A DNA stretch of 64,000 bases. Source: Ancylobacter novellus DSM 506. GTDB lineage: Bacteria; Pseudomonadota; Alphaproteobacteria; Rhizobiales; Xanthobacteraceae. Every line of letters begins with the position of its first letter. Position 1 is the stretch's first letter. The position numbers and the translations under genes were made by a program. Below are positions 31,050-41,337 of the stretch, one piece after another. The stretch is from the NCBI RefSeq assembly GCF_000092925.1, contig NC_014217.1:1736001-1800000 (forward strand). The letters run 5' to 3'. The notes beneath the pieces are model-generated. The model did not search any database, was not told the origin of the DNA, and saw only the letters and a list, made by a program, of their open reading frames with translations.

Positions 31050-32115
31050 GTTCGAGCGGCAGGAGAACGTCTCCGCGCTGCGGCTCGCCGCCGCGCCGCT
31101 GCTGGCGCTCGTCTTCACGCTGGTCGTCGGCGCGATCATGTTCGTGGCGCTGGGCCACGACCCCATCCGCGCCTTCTCGATCTATTTCATCGAGCCGCTC
31201 GGCGACGTCTACACGCTGCAGGAGCTGGTGGTGAAGGCCTGCCCGCTGCTGATCATCGGCGTCGGCCTCGCCTTCTGCTACCGCGCCAATCGCTGGAACA
31301 TCGGCGCCGAGGGGCAGTATGTCGCCGGCGCCGTGCTCGGCTCCGGGCTGGCGCTCGCCACCCAGGGCACCGAGGCCGGCCCCTGGGTGCTGCCGGCCAT
31401 GCTGGTGCTCGGCGCCCTAGGCGGCGCGCTGTGGGGGCTGATCCCGGCCTTCCTGCGCGTGCGCTTCGGCGCCAGCGAGATCCTCACCAGCCTGATGCTG
31501 GTCTATGTCGCCCAGCTCGGCCTCGACTATCTCGTGCGCGGCCCGTGGCGCGACCCGGCCGGCTTCAACTTCCCGCAGAGCGTGACCTTCGACCCTGTGG
31601 CGGTGATGCCGCTCTTGATGGAGGAGGGCCGCCTGCATGCCGGCATCATCATCGCGCTGGTCGCCGTGGCGGTGGCGACCTTCGTGCTGGGGCGCACGCT
31701 GACCGGCTTCTCCATCGAGCTTGCAGGGACGGCTCCCCGCGCGGCGGCCTTCGCCGGCTTCGACGAGAAGCGCGTCACCTACGGCGTCTTCGCCGTCTCC
31801 GGCGCGCTGGCGGGGCTCGCCGGCATCATCGAGGTGGCCGGGCCGATCGGCAATTTGCAGCCCTCCATCTCGCCCGGCTATGGCTTCACCGCCATCATCG
31901 CCGCCATGCTCGGCCGGCTGCACCCGGTGGGCATCCTCGTCGCCAGCCTGGTGCTGGCGCTGACCTATATCGGCGGCGAGGCGGCGCAGATCTCCATGCG
32001 CCTGCCCTTCGACGTCACCCGCGTGTTCCAGGGGACGCTGCTCATCGCCATCCTGGCGGCCGACGTGCTGGTGCGCTACCGCATCCGCCGGGTGGAGGGG
32101 ACGAGCCATGCTTGA
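31039..32115 (+). CDS. BMP-type ABC importer, permease 1
   Basis: 358 residues, about ten membrane spans. Branched-chain-type permease fold: ANRWNIGAEGQYVAGA, RVRFGASEILTSLMLVYVA and TGFSIELAGTAPRAA are typical of the YufP/NupB class. GGAGG-rich sequence precedes the ATG, inside the end of the ATPase gene. It overlaps the second permease by eight bases. Channels the substrate across the inner membrane. Confidence 0.92.
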
Positions 32116-33031
32116 TGCGGCGATACTCGGCGCGGTGCTCGCCAGCGTCGTCGCGGCGGCGACCACGCTGCTGCTCGCCTCGCTCGGCGAACTGGTGGCC
32201 GAGCGCGCCGGCACGCTCAATCTCGGCGTCGAGGGCATGATGATCGTCGGCGCGGCGGTCGGCTACGCCACCGCCTATTCCACGGGTAGCCTGCTGCTCG
32301 GCACGCTCGCCGCCATCCTCGCCGGCGTCGCACTGTCGCTGGTCTTCGCGGGGCTGGCCGTGTGGCTCGCCACCAACCAGGTCGCCTCGGGCCTCGCCAC
32401 GACGATCCTCGGCCTCGGCCTCGCCGGGCTGATCGGCTCCGGCTTCGTCGGCACCCGCATCGACGCCGCGCCGGCACTGCGCGTGCCTGGCCTCACCGAT
32501 CTGCCGGTGGTCGGCCCGGTGCTGTTCGGGCAGGACGCCTTCGTCTATGCCTCGATCCTCCTGCTGATCGCCGTCGCCTACGGCCTCGCCCGCACCCGCG
32601 CCGGGCTTGTGCTGCGCGCGGTCGGCGAGAACCATGCGGCGGCGCATGCGCTCGGCCATCCGGTGCGCCGCATCCGCACGCTGGCGGTGATGTTCGGCGG
32701 CGCCTGCGCCGGGCTCGCGGGGGCGCATCTCTCGCTCGCCTACACCCCGTTCTGGGCCAGCGACATGACCGCCGGGCGCGGCTGGATCGCGCTGGCGCTC
32801 GTCGTGTTCTCGGCCTGGCGACCGCTCTGGCTATTGGCCGGCGCGTATCTGTTCGGCGCGGTATCGATCTTGCAGCTTCACGTGCAGGGCTTCGGCCTCG
32901 GCATCCCCTCGCAGCTGCTGTCGTCGCTACCCTATCTTGCGACCATCGCCGCGCTCGTGGTGATCTCGGCGCTGAAGCGCGGGCAGGGCGCGCCGGCCTC
33001 GCTGGGCGTGCCCTTCGTGCCCGACCGCTGA
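32108..33031 (+). CDS. BMP-type ABC importer, permease 2
   Basis: 307 residues. YufQ/NupC-class permease: AERAGTLNLGVEGMMIVGAA at the start and GLATTILGLGLAGLIGSG in the middle are family signatures, as is the AVGENHAAAHALG loop. Overlap of eight bases with permease 1 indicates translational coupling. With permease 1 it should form the heterodimeric channel. Confidence 0.92.
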   Translation: MLDAAILGAVLASVVAAATTLLLASLGELVAERAGTLNLGVEGMMIVGAAVGYATAYSTGSLLLGTLAAILAGVALSLVFAGLAVWLATNQVASGLATTILGLGLAGLIGSGFVGTRIDAAPALRVPGLTDLPVVGPVLFGQDAFVYASILLLIAVAYGLARTRAGLVLRAVGENHAAAHALGHPVRRIRTLAVMFGGACAGLAGAHLSLAYTPFWASDMTAGRGWIALALVVFSAWRPLWLLAGAYLFGAVSILQLHVQGFGLGIPSQLLSSLPYLATIAALVVISALKRGQGAPASLGVPFVPDR

Positions 33032-33127
33032 CGCCTTAAGCTTCCGGTCGCGAAGGCGACCTCCCGCCTGCGCCGCGGCCGCGCAGGATGGTGACGATCC
33101 GGCCGCGCTATGGGAGCGGAGACGTTC

Positions 33128-34207
33128 ATGCGCAAGATTCTGTCACTGGCGGTCGCCGTCACCGCCGGCCTCGCGCTCGCCGGCATCGGACAGGCCAGCG
33201 CGCAGGAGAAGCTCAAGGCCGCCTGGGTCTATATCGGCCCGGTCGGCGATTTCGGCTGGACCTATCAGCACGACCAGGGCCGCAAGGCGGTGGAGGCGGC
33301 CTTCGGCGACAAGGTCGAGACCACCTATGTCGAGAGCGTGCCGGAAGGCCCCGACGCCGAGCGCGTGATCGAGCAGCTCGCCCGCGCCGGCAACAAGATC
33401 ATCTTCACCACCTCCTTCGGCTACATGGAGCCGACGCTGAAGGTGGCCAAGCGCCACCCCAAGGTGTTCTTCGAGCACGCCACCGGCTACAAGCGCGACA
33501 AGAACCTCGCCACCTACAACGCGAAGTTCCACGAGGGCCGCTACGTCCTCGGCCAGATCGCCGCGAAGATGTCGAAGACCGGCACCATCGGCTACATCGC
33601 CTCCTTCCCGATCCCCGAGGTCATCTCCGGCATCAATTCGCTGATGCTCGGCGCGCAGTCGGTGAACCCGGACATGAAGATCAAGGTGGTCTGGGTGAAC
33701 TCCTGGTTCGACCCGGCCAAGGAAGCCGACGCCGGCAAGGCGCTGATCGACCAGGGCGCCGACGTGATCTCCCAGCACACCGACAGCCCCGCCGCCATGC
33801 AGGCCGCCGAGGCGCGCGGCGTGAAGGCCTTCGGCCAGGCCTCCGACATGATCACCTTCGGCCCGAAGGCGCAGCTCACCTCCATCGTCGACAATTGGGG
33901 GCCCTACTATGTCGAGCGCGTGAAGGCGGCGATGGACGGCACCTGGAAGCCGACCGACACCTGGGCCGGCATGAAGGACGGCGAGGTGGTGATGGCGCCC
34001 TACACCAACATGCCCGACGACGTGAAGGCGATGGCGCAGGCGACGCAGGCCAAGATCACGTCCGGCGAGCTGAACCCCTTCAAGGGCCCGATCTATAACC
34101 AGAAGGGCGAGCTGGTGGTGAAGGAGGGCGAGGTGCTGGCCGACAAGGACATCCTGTCGATGAACTGGTACGTCAAGGGCATCGACGACAAGGTGCCGGG
34201 GCAGTAG
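33128..34207 (+). CDS. BMP-family ABC substrate-binding protein
   Basis: 359 residues. A Sec signal peptide (1-24) precedes a PF02608-type domain: WVYIGPVGDFGWTYQHDQGR, IIFTTSFGYMEPTLKVAKR, and SQHTDSPAAMQAAEARG. No lipobox cysteine, so it is a soluble periplasmic protein. GGAG lies six bases before the ATG. Relatives bind purine nucleosides, xanthine-type compounds or autoinducers. The nearby allantoate-amidohydrolase-like gene would fit purine breakdown, but a foreign insertion lies between them. Confidence 0.92.
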   Translation: MRKILSLAVAVTAGLALAGIGQASAQEKLKAAWVYIGPVGDFGWTYQHDQGRKAVEAAFGDKVETTYVESVPEGPDAERVIEQLARAGNKIIFTTSFGYMEPTLKVAKRHPKVFFEHATGYKRDKNLATYNAKFHEGRYVLGQIAAKMSKTGTIGYIASFPIPEVISGINSLMLGAQSVNPDMKIKVVWVNSWFDPAKEADAGKALIDQGADVISQHTDSPAAMQAAEARGVKAFGQASDMITFGPKAQLTSIVDNWGPYYVERVKAAMDGTWKPTDTWAGMKDGEVVMAPYTNMPDDVKAMAQATQAKITSGELNPFKGPIYNQKGELVVKEGEVLADKDILSMNWYVKGIDDKVPGQ

Positions 34208-34449
34208 GGGCTGGCGCTCAGAGCGACATGGCGGCTCCCGAGTGGGGCCGCCGCCCAATAAGTGAAGATATAGCTAGGCGCCAGATGCAGAAGTTCGCTG
34301 CGGCGACGATGAATGGTCGCTTCGGGAGCGTATCTAGACGGTCCGGTCTTGGGTGCCGAGGGTCGAATAGCTTCCATTGAAGGCGGCTTGATCTCGACGA
34401 CGGCTTAGGACCTCGAAGCGGACATTTGATCGGACGAGGATTCTACAAC
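34208..34449. other. left flank of the low-GC insertion
   Basis: 242 bases without a gene, between the importer and the ATPase-TOPRIM gene. A short GGCGGC/GCCGCC hairpin (about 34230-34252) may end the importer transcript. Composition drops from high GC to mixed along it. I see no direct repeat, tRNA or transposase that would mark an insertion end. Confidence 0.35.
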
Positions 34450-36111
34450 CTATGCCGCATAAGGCTTCGGTAGCACAGCCTCGATTGCCACTCGCAGCCT
34501 GTCATCTTCCTTGCTCTGAATGGCCCGCGTGACCCAGGCAGTGAATTCGTTGACGCTGCCAGCACGCAGCCGCGCGGCGAGCGCCAGCAGCGGCTTCTTG
34601 CGGTCGTAGATCGCAAGAAGTGCAGGTAGGTCGTCGCCGGCTACTGCGTCGGTTATCATCTTTTGGATCCCGGCGGCGATCGCGGCGACGTCGAGCGCAC
34701 CCGTTTGGGTGACGTAGCTGGTAGCGAGGTCGACGACTGACTTGTCGGCCGAGAAGTCGATCCGCTTCAGCATCTGATCGATCCGCCGGCGGCAATAGCC
34801 GAGCACCACCTCATTAACGTTGTCCGGCACCGTTGCGTCAGCGAATACTGCCGCCTTCACCTCGGCTAGCTTGGTCTCCAACTCAGCGCCGCTGAAATCG
34901 TTCTTCGCCAGAATGACTTGCGACACCGCGGGCAACAACAACAGATTCTCGATCTCAGCGACAGGTAACACCGACACGCCGATGCCGGCGAGATGCGCCC
35001 GGTCGTCCGCGTCGCGTCCATCCGCGTCGACCAGACCGGCGCAGGTAATGCGGGTGAAGGCCGCATTGCGCCGCATCGTAGCGACTGAGTGAATGACACT
35101 CTCGCATCCGCCTCGCGGGATCACTGTCCAATCTGGATAGCAGGCACGGTAGAAGGCGATGTCGAGACTACCCTGTTCGCCCTCAACGAATAGCACTGGC
35201 TTCCGGCTGCCGAGAATTAGCGTGACCAGTTCCTCGCTGAATCCTTCCGCCTCCGGCACGTCCTCAATCATCCAACCAGTCGTAGGCGCATAGCTCCGTA
35301 CAACGTACTTTCGACCTGCTCTTGCAGCAGCAAATTCTAGGTCGTGCGTGATAAGGAGAAACGCACAGTCAGGTCGAGCTGCCTCCAACTCGTCCCACAA
35401 TCGACCTAGAATTGAACGATGAACGTGAATCTCAGGTTCGTCCATAATGAAGGCAGAGTCAAAATCTGCGACTAACACCTGTCCAATAATGTAGAAAACG
35501 GCCTTCTCTCCGTCGCTCATCTGCGTGATGTTGTACGGGTCACTCATAGTGCCTTCAGGATTATGGGCTATTACATTGATATCGTCTGCTGTAGTTGCTA
35601 GGCTGCGGGTCGGTAGCACTCGGTGAAAAATTGCCTTCAATTTGCGTAGTACGGTTTCGCGGCCTAGCACGGGCATTCCTGCTTCGGCCGCATCGTTCAC
35701 TGCTACTCCGACGTTTGCTTGCTCCGCGAAAAGCACTTGAAGCAATGATCCAGCGTCATTGAGAATGAAACGAGGCTGCGCTTGACCCCATCGATGTACG
35801 TCACGCGAGTGTTGGACTCCGCCGTATTGCTGTGGATCGTTGTATCCGTATCGCAATTGATTGCGAGCCGTTTGCTCGCTGATTTTCTCGATAGAGGGGT
35901 CAAGCGCGAGCATCCGTTGCGCTGAAATCCGGTGAGCGGTTGCACCAGCCTGCCGTTCACATTCCATTGCGAGACGTGTCTTCCCGCTGCCGTTCGCTCC
36001 AACGATGATCGTCGACATACCGGCACGCAATTGGACGGGTACGCTCGCGCCGGTTAACCGGAGATCAATAGGAAGTGGCAATGCAAACTCCTTCGAGAAT
36101 CGATAAACCAT
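34450..36111 (-). CDS. ABC-type ATPase fused to DUF4435/TOPRIM domain (OLD/PARIS-like, candidate defence protein)
   Basis: 553 residues in two parts. The ATPase part has Walker A GANGSGKT (38-45), an ABC signature MSDGEK (198-203), Walker B IMDEPEIHVH (D224, E225) and a switch His in ITHD (H256). From about 300 a TOPRIM-like DUF4435 domain follows: VLFVEGEQGSLD with E310 and D317, then the DxD pair D362/D364 in LVDADGRD, then EIENLLLLP, common in DUF4435. This order matches OLD-family nucleases and merged AriA-AriB (PARIS) anti-phage proteins. It is shorter than usual PARIS and has no partner gene. GC is about 50% in a counted line (35701-35760) against 80% just to the right, so it is probably acquired. 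No ribosome site is seen at the ATG. Confidence 0.82.
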   Translation of the reverse strand: MVYRFSKEFALPLPIDLRLTGASVPVQLRAGMSTIIVGANGSGKTRLAMECERQAGATAHRISAQRMLALDPSIEKISEQTARNQLRYGYNDPQQYGGVQHSRDVHRWGQAQPRFILNDAGSLLQVLFAEQANVGVAVNDAAEAGMPVLGRETVLRKLKAIFHRVLPTRSLATTADDINVIAHNPEGTMSDPYNITQMSDGEKAVFYIIGQVLVADFDSAFIMDEPEIHVHRSILGRLWDELEAARPDCAFLLITHDLEFAAARAGRKYVVRSYAPTTGWMIEDVPEAEGFSEELVTLILGSRKPVLFVEGEQGSLDIAFYRACYPDWTVIPRGGCESVIHSVATMRRNAAFTRITCAGLVDADGRDADDRAHLAGIGVSVLPVAEIENLLLLPAVSQVILAKNDFSGAELETKLAEVKAAVFADATVPDNVNEVVLGYCRRRIDQMLKRIDFSADKSVVDLATSYVTQTGALDVAAIAAGIQKMITDAVAGDDLPALLAIYDRKKPLLALAARLRAGSVNEFTAWVTRAIQSKEDDRLRVAIEAVLPKPYAA

Positions 36112-36342
36112 ATTAATAGCTGAATGATTGTTTTCACGACTACCAAGTACAGCTAGTCAGCGGCAGTTTTAAGCATCAGACCCACCGAAAGCTGCCGTTC
36201 CGCTTTCCACCCCCAAAGCGGAGGTCCCTATAAGGCAGTTGTGGGGGCAGCTATGGGTCAATCGATAACGTCCTCGAACCCATCTGCCCTTTGCGCATTT
36301 CCCTGACGCCAACCACGCTGTCGCGCACCCAAAGGACACCCC
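36112..36342. other. right flank of the insertion, with small inverted repeat
   Basis: 231 bases without a gene. CCGCTTT (36200-36206) and AAAGCGG (36215-36221) form a small hairpin in a stretch that looks unlike native intergenic DNA. GC rises again toward the GST gene. No integrase, tRNA end or clear attachment repeat is seen, so how the insertion arrived is unknown. Confidence 0.35.
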
Positions 36343-37044
36343 ATGGCCGATTACGACCTCACCTACTGGCCGGTGCCGTTCCGCGGGCAGTTCATCCGCG
36401 CCATCCTGGCTTATGCCGGCAAGAGCTGGGACGAGCACGATTCCGGCGAGATCGGCGAGCTGATGGACCTCGACCCCGCCGACCAGCCGATCGGCTTCAT
36501 GGGCCCGCCGGTGCTGATCGACACGCGCTCCGGCTTCGCCCTGTCGCAGATGCCGGCGATCGCGCTCTATCTCGGCGACAGCCTCGGCCTTATCCCCGAT
36601 GAGCCGGCGCAGCGGGCGCTGACCGCCAAGGTGGTGAACGACGCCAATGACGTGATCGACGAGATCACGCTCGACGGCGGCCGGGAGATGTGGACCGAGG
36701 CCAAGTGGCAGGAGTTCGTCCCGCGGCTCAAGCGCTGGATGGGCATATGGGAGGCGCTGGCCGCGCGCCATGGCGTGACGGCTGAGGGCGGACACCTGCT
36801 CGGCACGGCGCAGGCGGGCGTGGCGGATATCGTGACCAGCACGCTGTGGTCGACGATGGGCGACCGCTTCCCGCCGCTCCAGGCGCTGCTGGACGAGACC
36901 GCGCCGCTCACTGCCGCCCTGACGCGGCGCCTGCAGGCGACGCCCGCCCTCGTCGCCTTGAGGGAGGCCTCGTTCCGGCAGTACGGGCAGTCCTATTGCG
37001 GCGGGCAGATCGAGAAATCGCTGCGGCGCGTGCTTGGCGGGTAG
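36343..37044 (+). CDS. glutathione S-transferase family protein
   Basis: 233 residues. Thioredoxin-like N-terminal domain (DLTYWPVPFRGQFIRAILAYAG) with the GSH-binding GPPVLID and ALSQMPAIALYLGD, followed by an all-helical C-terminal domain. The typical catalytic Ser/Cys/Tyr near the start is not obvious; Tyr8 is a candidate. Substrate unknown; detoxification or thiol metabolism is likely. High GC again, unlike the insertion to its left. Confidence 0.85.
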   Translation: MADYDLTYWPVPFRGQFIRAILAYAGKSWDEHDSGEIGELMDLDPADQPIGFMGPPVLIDTRSGFALSQMPAIALYLGDSLGLIPDEPAQRALTAKVVNDANDVIDEITLDGGREMWTEAKWQEFVPRLKRWMGIWEALAARHGVTAEGGHLLGTAQAGVADIVTSTLWSTMGDRFPPLQALLDETAPLTAALTRRLQATPALVALREASFRQYGQSYCGGQIEKSLRRVLGG

Positions 37045-37164
37045 GGCGGAAGCGGTCCCGGCCGCGCGCATAATTGCCAAAGCCGCCATCCTGTGCGATG
37101 GCGCAGGGCAGGCGGGGCAAGGGATCACCGGCCTGCGCAGGGCCGGAGGCGTCGGGTTGGGATC

Positions 37165-38445
37165 ATGAGCGTCGCGCTGGACATCGCCGCGCTGGGTGCG
37201 CGCGCGCAAGCGATGATCGAGGAGCTCGGCGCCATTTCCGCCAGCCCCGATCACCTCACCCGCTTCTTCCTCACGCCGGAGCACCGCCGCGCCGCCGACC
37301 TCGTCGGCAGATGGATGCGCGAGGCCGGGCTGGAGGTGAGCGAGGACGCGCTCGGCACGGTGCGCGGGCACTGGCACCCGGCCGGCCCCGACGCGCCGCG
37401 GCTGCTGATCGGCTCGCACATCGACACCGTCGCCGACGCCGGCAAGTATGACGGCGCGATGGGCGTCGTGCTCGGCATCCTCGCGCTGCAGGAGATCGTC
37501 CGCGCGGGGCTGAGCCGGCCCTACGGCATCGACGTGCTCGCCTTCGGCGACGAGGAGGGCACGCGCTTCCCCACCACGCTGTCCTCCTCCGCCGCCTGCG
37601 CGGGGGTGTTCCAGACCGCGAGCCTGAATGCCACAGATGCGCAGGGTGTGACACTGCGGGAGGCCATTTTGGCCTATGGCAATGCCACCGATGACATCCC
37701 CAAGGCCGCCTATGCCACCGGTGGCGTCATCGCCTATGTGGAGGCGCATATCGAGCAGGGGCCGGTACTTGAGGCGGAAGGCGAGCCCCTGGGGGTTGTC
37801 ACCGCCATTGCCGGTGCCTCACGCCTCTCCGTGACGGTGACAGGCGAGGCCGGCCACGCCGGCACCGTGCCGATGCGCATGCGCCGCGACGCCTTGCCGG
37901 GAGCCGCGGAGATGGCCCTCGCGGTGGAGAGGATCGCCAAGGCGGACCGTCACGGCATGGTGGCGACGGTGGGGCGCATGCACATCGATCCGGGGTCGAT
38001 CAATGTCATCCCTGCGCGTGTCACCTTCACCGTGGACCTGCGCTCCGGCTCGGACATGTCGCGGCGCGAAGCGTTGGAACGCTTCGAACGCGAGGCGCAT
38101 CGCATCGCCGATCAGCGCCATCTCGGGGTGGTGATTTCCGCCTTCCACGAGGTGACAACGGTGCCGTGCTATCGCGACCTGCAGCTGCGCCTGCGCAACG
38201 CCGTCGCCGACCTCGGCCACCGCGCGCCGTTGCTGCCTTCCGGCGCCGGCCATGACGGCCAGGCGATGGTGAATCTCTGCCCGGTCGGCATGCTGTTCGT
38301 GCGCTGCAAGGGCGGCATCAGCCACAACCCGGCCGAATATGCCTCGCCGGAAGATATGGGATTGGCGGCCGCGGCGCTGATAAGGTTCATCGAGCGCTTC
38401 CAGCTGCCCCAGCTCGACGGCGCCACAGACGGAGCACAGAATTGA
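37165..38445 (+). CDS. M20-family amidohydrolase, allantoate amidohydrolase / N-carbamoylase type
   Basis: 426 residues. Zinc-dependent M20 enzyme. Metal-site motifs: GSHIDTVADAGKYDGAMG and FGDEEGTRFPTT (Glu-Glu pair), and a late SGAGHDGQAM. The dimerisation domain lies around 210-325 (GEAGHAGTVPMRMRRDAL). The HIEQGPVLE stretch is typical of AllC and of hydantoinase-type N-carbamoyl amino acid hydrolases. The two cannot be told apart by eye. It overlaps the next M20 gene by four bases (TTGA). Confidence 0.85.
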   Translation: MSVALDIAALGARAQAMIEELGAISASPDHLTRFFLTPEHRRAADLVGRWMREAGLEVSEDALGTVRGHWHPAGPDAPRLLIGSHIDTVADAGKYDGAMGVVLGILALQEIVRAGLSRPYGIDVLAFGDEEGTRFPTTLSSSAACAGVFQTASLNATDAQGVTLREAILAYGNATDDIPKAAYATGGVIAYVEAHIEQGPVLEAEGEPLGVVTAIAGASRLSVTVTGEAGHAGTVPMRMRRDALPGAAEMALAVERIAKADRHGMVATVGRMHIDPGSINVIPARVTFTVDLRSGSDMSRREALERFEREAHRIADQRHLGVVISAFHEVTTVPCYRDLQLRLRNAVADLGHRAPLLPSGAGHDGQAMVNLCPVGMLFVRCKGGISHNPAEYASPEDMGLAAAALIRFIERFQLPQLDGATDGAQN

Positions 38446-39677
38446 GCATTCCCGGCGACGACAGCGAGAGGCTGGACGCCACACAGGCGTTGCAGGTCGA
38501 GTTCCTGAAGGCGCTGGTGCGCGTGCCGAGCGACAATCCGCCGGGCGATTGCGCGCCGCATGCCGAGGTCGCCGCCCGGCTCTTGGAGGAACTGGGATTC
38601 ACGGTGGAGCGCCACCCGGTACCCGAGCCCTTCGTGAAGACCTACGGCATGAAGTCCGTGGTCAATCTCGTGGTGCGCGAACGCTTTGGAACCGGCAAGG
38701 GGCCGGTGATCGCGCTCAACGCCCATGGCGACGTGGTACCGCCCGGCGAGGGCTGGACCTTCGACCCCTATGGTGCCGAGGAAAAGGGCGGGGCGATCTA
38801 TGGCCGCGGCGCGGCGGTGTCGAAGTCCGACTTCGCCACCTATGCCTTCGCCCTGCTCGGCCTGAAGCAGCGGCCCGAGGGCCTCGACGGCACGGTCGAG
38901 CTGCACTTCACCTATGACGAGGAGGCGGGCGGCTTCGTCGGGCCGAAATGGCTGATCGAGCACGACCTGACCAAGCCGGACTACGCCATCTCCGCCGGCT
39001 TCTCCTATGCCGTGGTGGTGGCGCATAACGGCGCGCTGCATCTCGAGATCGTCGTGCGCGGCAAGCAGGCGCACGCCGCCATGCCGGAGACCGGCGCCGA
39101 TGCGTTGGAGGCGGCGACGGCCATCCTCTCCGCCATCTATGGGGAGCGCCGGCGGCTCACCGGCATCGTCAGCGCCACGCCGGGCATCGGCTCGCCGAAG
39201 ATCACGGTGGGCCTCATCTCCGGTGGCATCAACACCAATGTCGTGCCCGACCGCATCGTCATGCGCGTCGACCGCCGGCTCACCCCGGAGGAGGACGGCA
39301 CCAGCGTCGAGGCCGGGCTGAACGCGCTGGTCGAGGCGGCCGTCGGCGGAATGCCCGGGATCGACATCGAGTGCCGCCGCATCATCCTCGCCGAGCCGCT
39401 GCGCACCCTGCCGGGCACGGAAAAGCTGGTCGAGACCATACAGAAGCACGCCTCGGAAGTGCTGGGCGAGACGCCGCCGGCGACCGCCGTGCCGCTCTAC
39501 ACCGATGCCCGCCACTACACGGCGGCCGGCGTGCCCACCGTGCTCTACGGCGCCGGCCCGCGTTCCATTCTGGAAGCCAATGCCCACGCCGCCGACGAGC
39601 ATGTGCAGATCCGTGACCTCAAGGCGGCGACGCAGGTGATCGAGGCGACGCTGCGGGATCTGCTGAGGGCGGAATAG
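38442..39677 (+). CDS. M20-family deacylase, ArgE/DapE type
   Basis: 411 residues. Starts at TTG within the stop of the preceding gene, supported by GGAG eight bases upstream. Metal-site motifs NAHGDVVPPGEGW and YDEEAGG, and the TDARHY block near the C-terminus; GLISGGINTNVVPDR is typical of the group. Likely removes an acyl or carbamoyl group from an amino-acid-like product of the upstream amidohydrolase. Substrate unknown. Confidence 0.85.
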   Translation: MSIPGDDSERLDATQALQVEFLKALVRVPSDNPPGDCAPHAEVAARLLEELGFTVERHPVPEPFVKTYGMKSVVNLVVRERFGTGKGPVIALNAHGDVVPPGEGWTFDPYGAEEKGGAIYGRGAAVSKSDFATYAFALLGLKQRPEGLDGTVELHFTYDEEAGGFVGPKWLIEHDLTKPDYAISAGFSYAVVVAHNGALHLEIVVRGKQAHAAMPETGADALEAATAILSAIYGERRRLTGIVSATPGIGSPKITVGLISGGINTNVVPDRIVMRVDRRLTPEEDGTSVEAGLNALVEAAVGGMPGIDIECRRIILAEPLRTLPGTEKLVETIQKHASEVLGETPPATAVPLYTDARHYTAAGVPTVLYGAGPRSILEANAHAADEHVQIRDLKAATQVIEATLRDLLRAE

Positions 39678-39693
39678 CAGCTCGCGCCTGCGT

Positions 39694-39800
39694 GCTTCGA
39701 GGCTCGCTGGCGCTCGCACCTCAGCATGAGGATCGTTTCTGCAAGAGAGCGGACAACCTCATCCTGAGGTGCCCGGGCATGGCCCGGGCCTCGAAGGACG
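39694..39800. repeat. dispersed palindromic repeat, family A, copy 2 (rearranged)
   Basis: Shares CATCCTGAGGTGC and CCTCGAAGGA with copy 1 (9757-9861), but the two halves are in swapped order with a 35-base spacer. It fills the gap between the convergent M20 gene and rimO. Confidence 0.75.
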
Positions 39801-39838
39801 CAGACGGCTGATGCAGCCTTGCATGCCGGTCGCAGGCC

Positions 39839-41197
39839 TCAGAACCCCACCGCCATGCCGTGCAGGTCATAGGCGTCGGCGCGCTCGATCTTCACCGTGA
39901 CGATCTCGCCGACGCGCAGCGGGCGGCGCGAGGCGACGTGGACGCTGCCGTCGATCTCCGGCGCATCGGCCTTGGAGCGGCCGACGGCGACCGTCGGGCC
40001 GACGCTGTCGATGATCACCTGCTGGCGGGTACCCACCTTGCGCTTGAGGCGGCGGGCGGAGACGCGCTGCTGCACCTCCATGAAGCGCTTCCAGCGCTCC
40101 TCCTTCACCTCGTCGGGGATCGCCGCACCGAGATCGTTGGCCGGCGCGCCGGCGACCGGCTCGTATTTGAAGCAGCCGACGCGGTCGAGTTCGGCCTCGT
40201 CGAGGAAGTCGATCAGCTCTTCGAATTCGGCCTCGGTCTCGCCGGGGAAGCCGACGATGAAGGTCGAACGCAGGGTGAGGTCCGGGCAGTCCTGCCGCCA
40301 CTTCTGGATTCGCGCCAGCGTCTTCTCCTGCGCGGCCGGGCGCTTCATGCGCTTCAGCACGGTCGGGGAGGCGTGCTGGAAGGGGATGTCGAGATAGGGA
40401 AGGATCACCCCGTCCGACATCAGGCCGATGACCTCGTCGACATGGGGGTAGGGGTAGACATAGTGCATGCGCACCCAGGCCCCGAGCGTGCCGAGCTCGC
40501 GGGCAAGGTCGAGGAAGCGTGCGCGCACCTCGCGGTCCTTCCACTTGCTCGCCGCATATTTCACGTCGATGCCATAGGCGGAGGTGTCCTGCGAGATGAC
40601 CAGCAGCTCCTTCACCCCCGCCGCGACCAGCCGCTCGGCCTCGCGGAGCACGTCGGCGGCGGGACGGCTGACCAGGTCGCCGCGCAGCTTGGGGATGATG
40701 CAGAAGGTGCACCGATTATTGCAACCTTCTGAAATCTTTAGATAAGCGTAGTGGCGCGGGGTGAGCTTGATGCCTTGCGGCGGAACGAGGTCGACGAAGG
40801 GATCATGGCTCGGCGGCACCGCCTGATGCACCGCCGCCAGCACGCTTTCATATTGCTGCGGCCCGGTGACGGCGAGCACGCCGGGATGCACGTCGCGGAT
40901 ATGCTCGGGCTCGGCGCCCATGCAGCCGGTGACGATGACCTTGCCGTTCTCCTTCAGCGCGTCGCCGATGGCCGCCAGACTCTCCGCCTTGGCGCTGTCG
41001 AGGAAGCCGCAGGTGTTGACGATGACAAGGTCGGCGCCCTCATGGCGGCGGGACAGCTCGTAGCCTTCCGAACGCAGGCTGGTGATGATGCGCTCACTGT
41101 CCACCAGCGCCTTCGGGCAACCCAGCGAGACGAAGGAGATGCGCGGCGCGTCCGCGCGCACGGAAGAAAGGGCGTCGGTCGACGCGATATCGGCCAT
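39839..41197 (-). CDS. rimO: ribosomal protein S12 methylthiotransferase RimO
   Basis: 452 residues. Radical-SAM enzyme that adds a methylthio group to Asp88/89 of ribosomal protein S12. The N-terminal cluster domain has C27 ([12 protein letters not shown]), C63 (NTCGF) and C92; the radical-SAM CxxxCxxC is C159-C163-C166 in [16 protein letters not shown]-terminal TRAM domain (about 385-450) follows. Usual length for the family. Confidence 0.97.
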   Translation of the reverse strand: MADIASTDALSSVRADAPRISFVSLGCPKALVDSERIITSLRSEGYELSRRHEGADLVIVNTCGFLDSAKAESLAAIGDALKENGKVIVTGCMGAEPEHIRDVHPGVLAVTGPQQYESVLAAVHQAVPPSHDPFVDLVPPQGIKLTPRHYAYLKISEGCNNRCTFCIIPKLRGDLVSRPAADVLREAERLVAAGVKELLVISQDTSAYGIDVKYAASKWKDREVRARFLDLARELGTLGAWVRMHYVYPYPHVDEVIGLMSDGVILPYLDIPFQHASPTVLKRMKRPAAQEKTLARIQKWRQDCPDLTLRSTFIVGFPGETEAEFEELIDFLDEAELDRVGCFKYEPVAGAPANDLGAAIPDEVKEERWKRFMEVQQRVSARRLKRKVGTRQQVIIDSVGPTVAVGRSKADAPEIDGSVHVASRRPLRVGEIVTVKIERADAYDLHGMAVGF

Positions 41198-41337
41198 GAT
41201 CGGTGCGGCACCCGGATTTCAAGGATCGCGAGCGGTTAAGCCACGTCGATGCGTACGTCAACTCCGGCACCCGCTGCCCGGTCTTGCATGACCCGTATGT
41301 GAAGGCCGCGTTGGTCAGGCGCAGCTCAGCAAAGCAA

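Noticed and set aside
36112..36342. Attachment site for an integrated element beside the ATPase-TOPRIM gene
   Set aside because: No matching direct repeats at the two flanks and no tRNA or integrase nearby.
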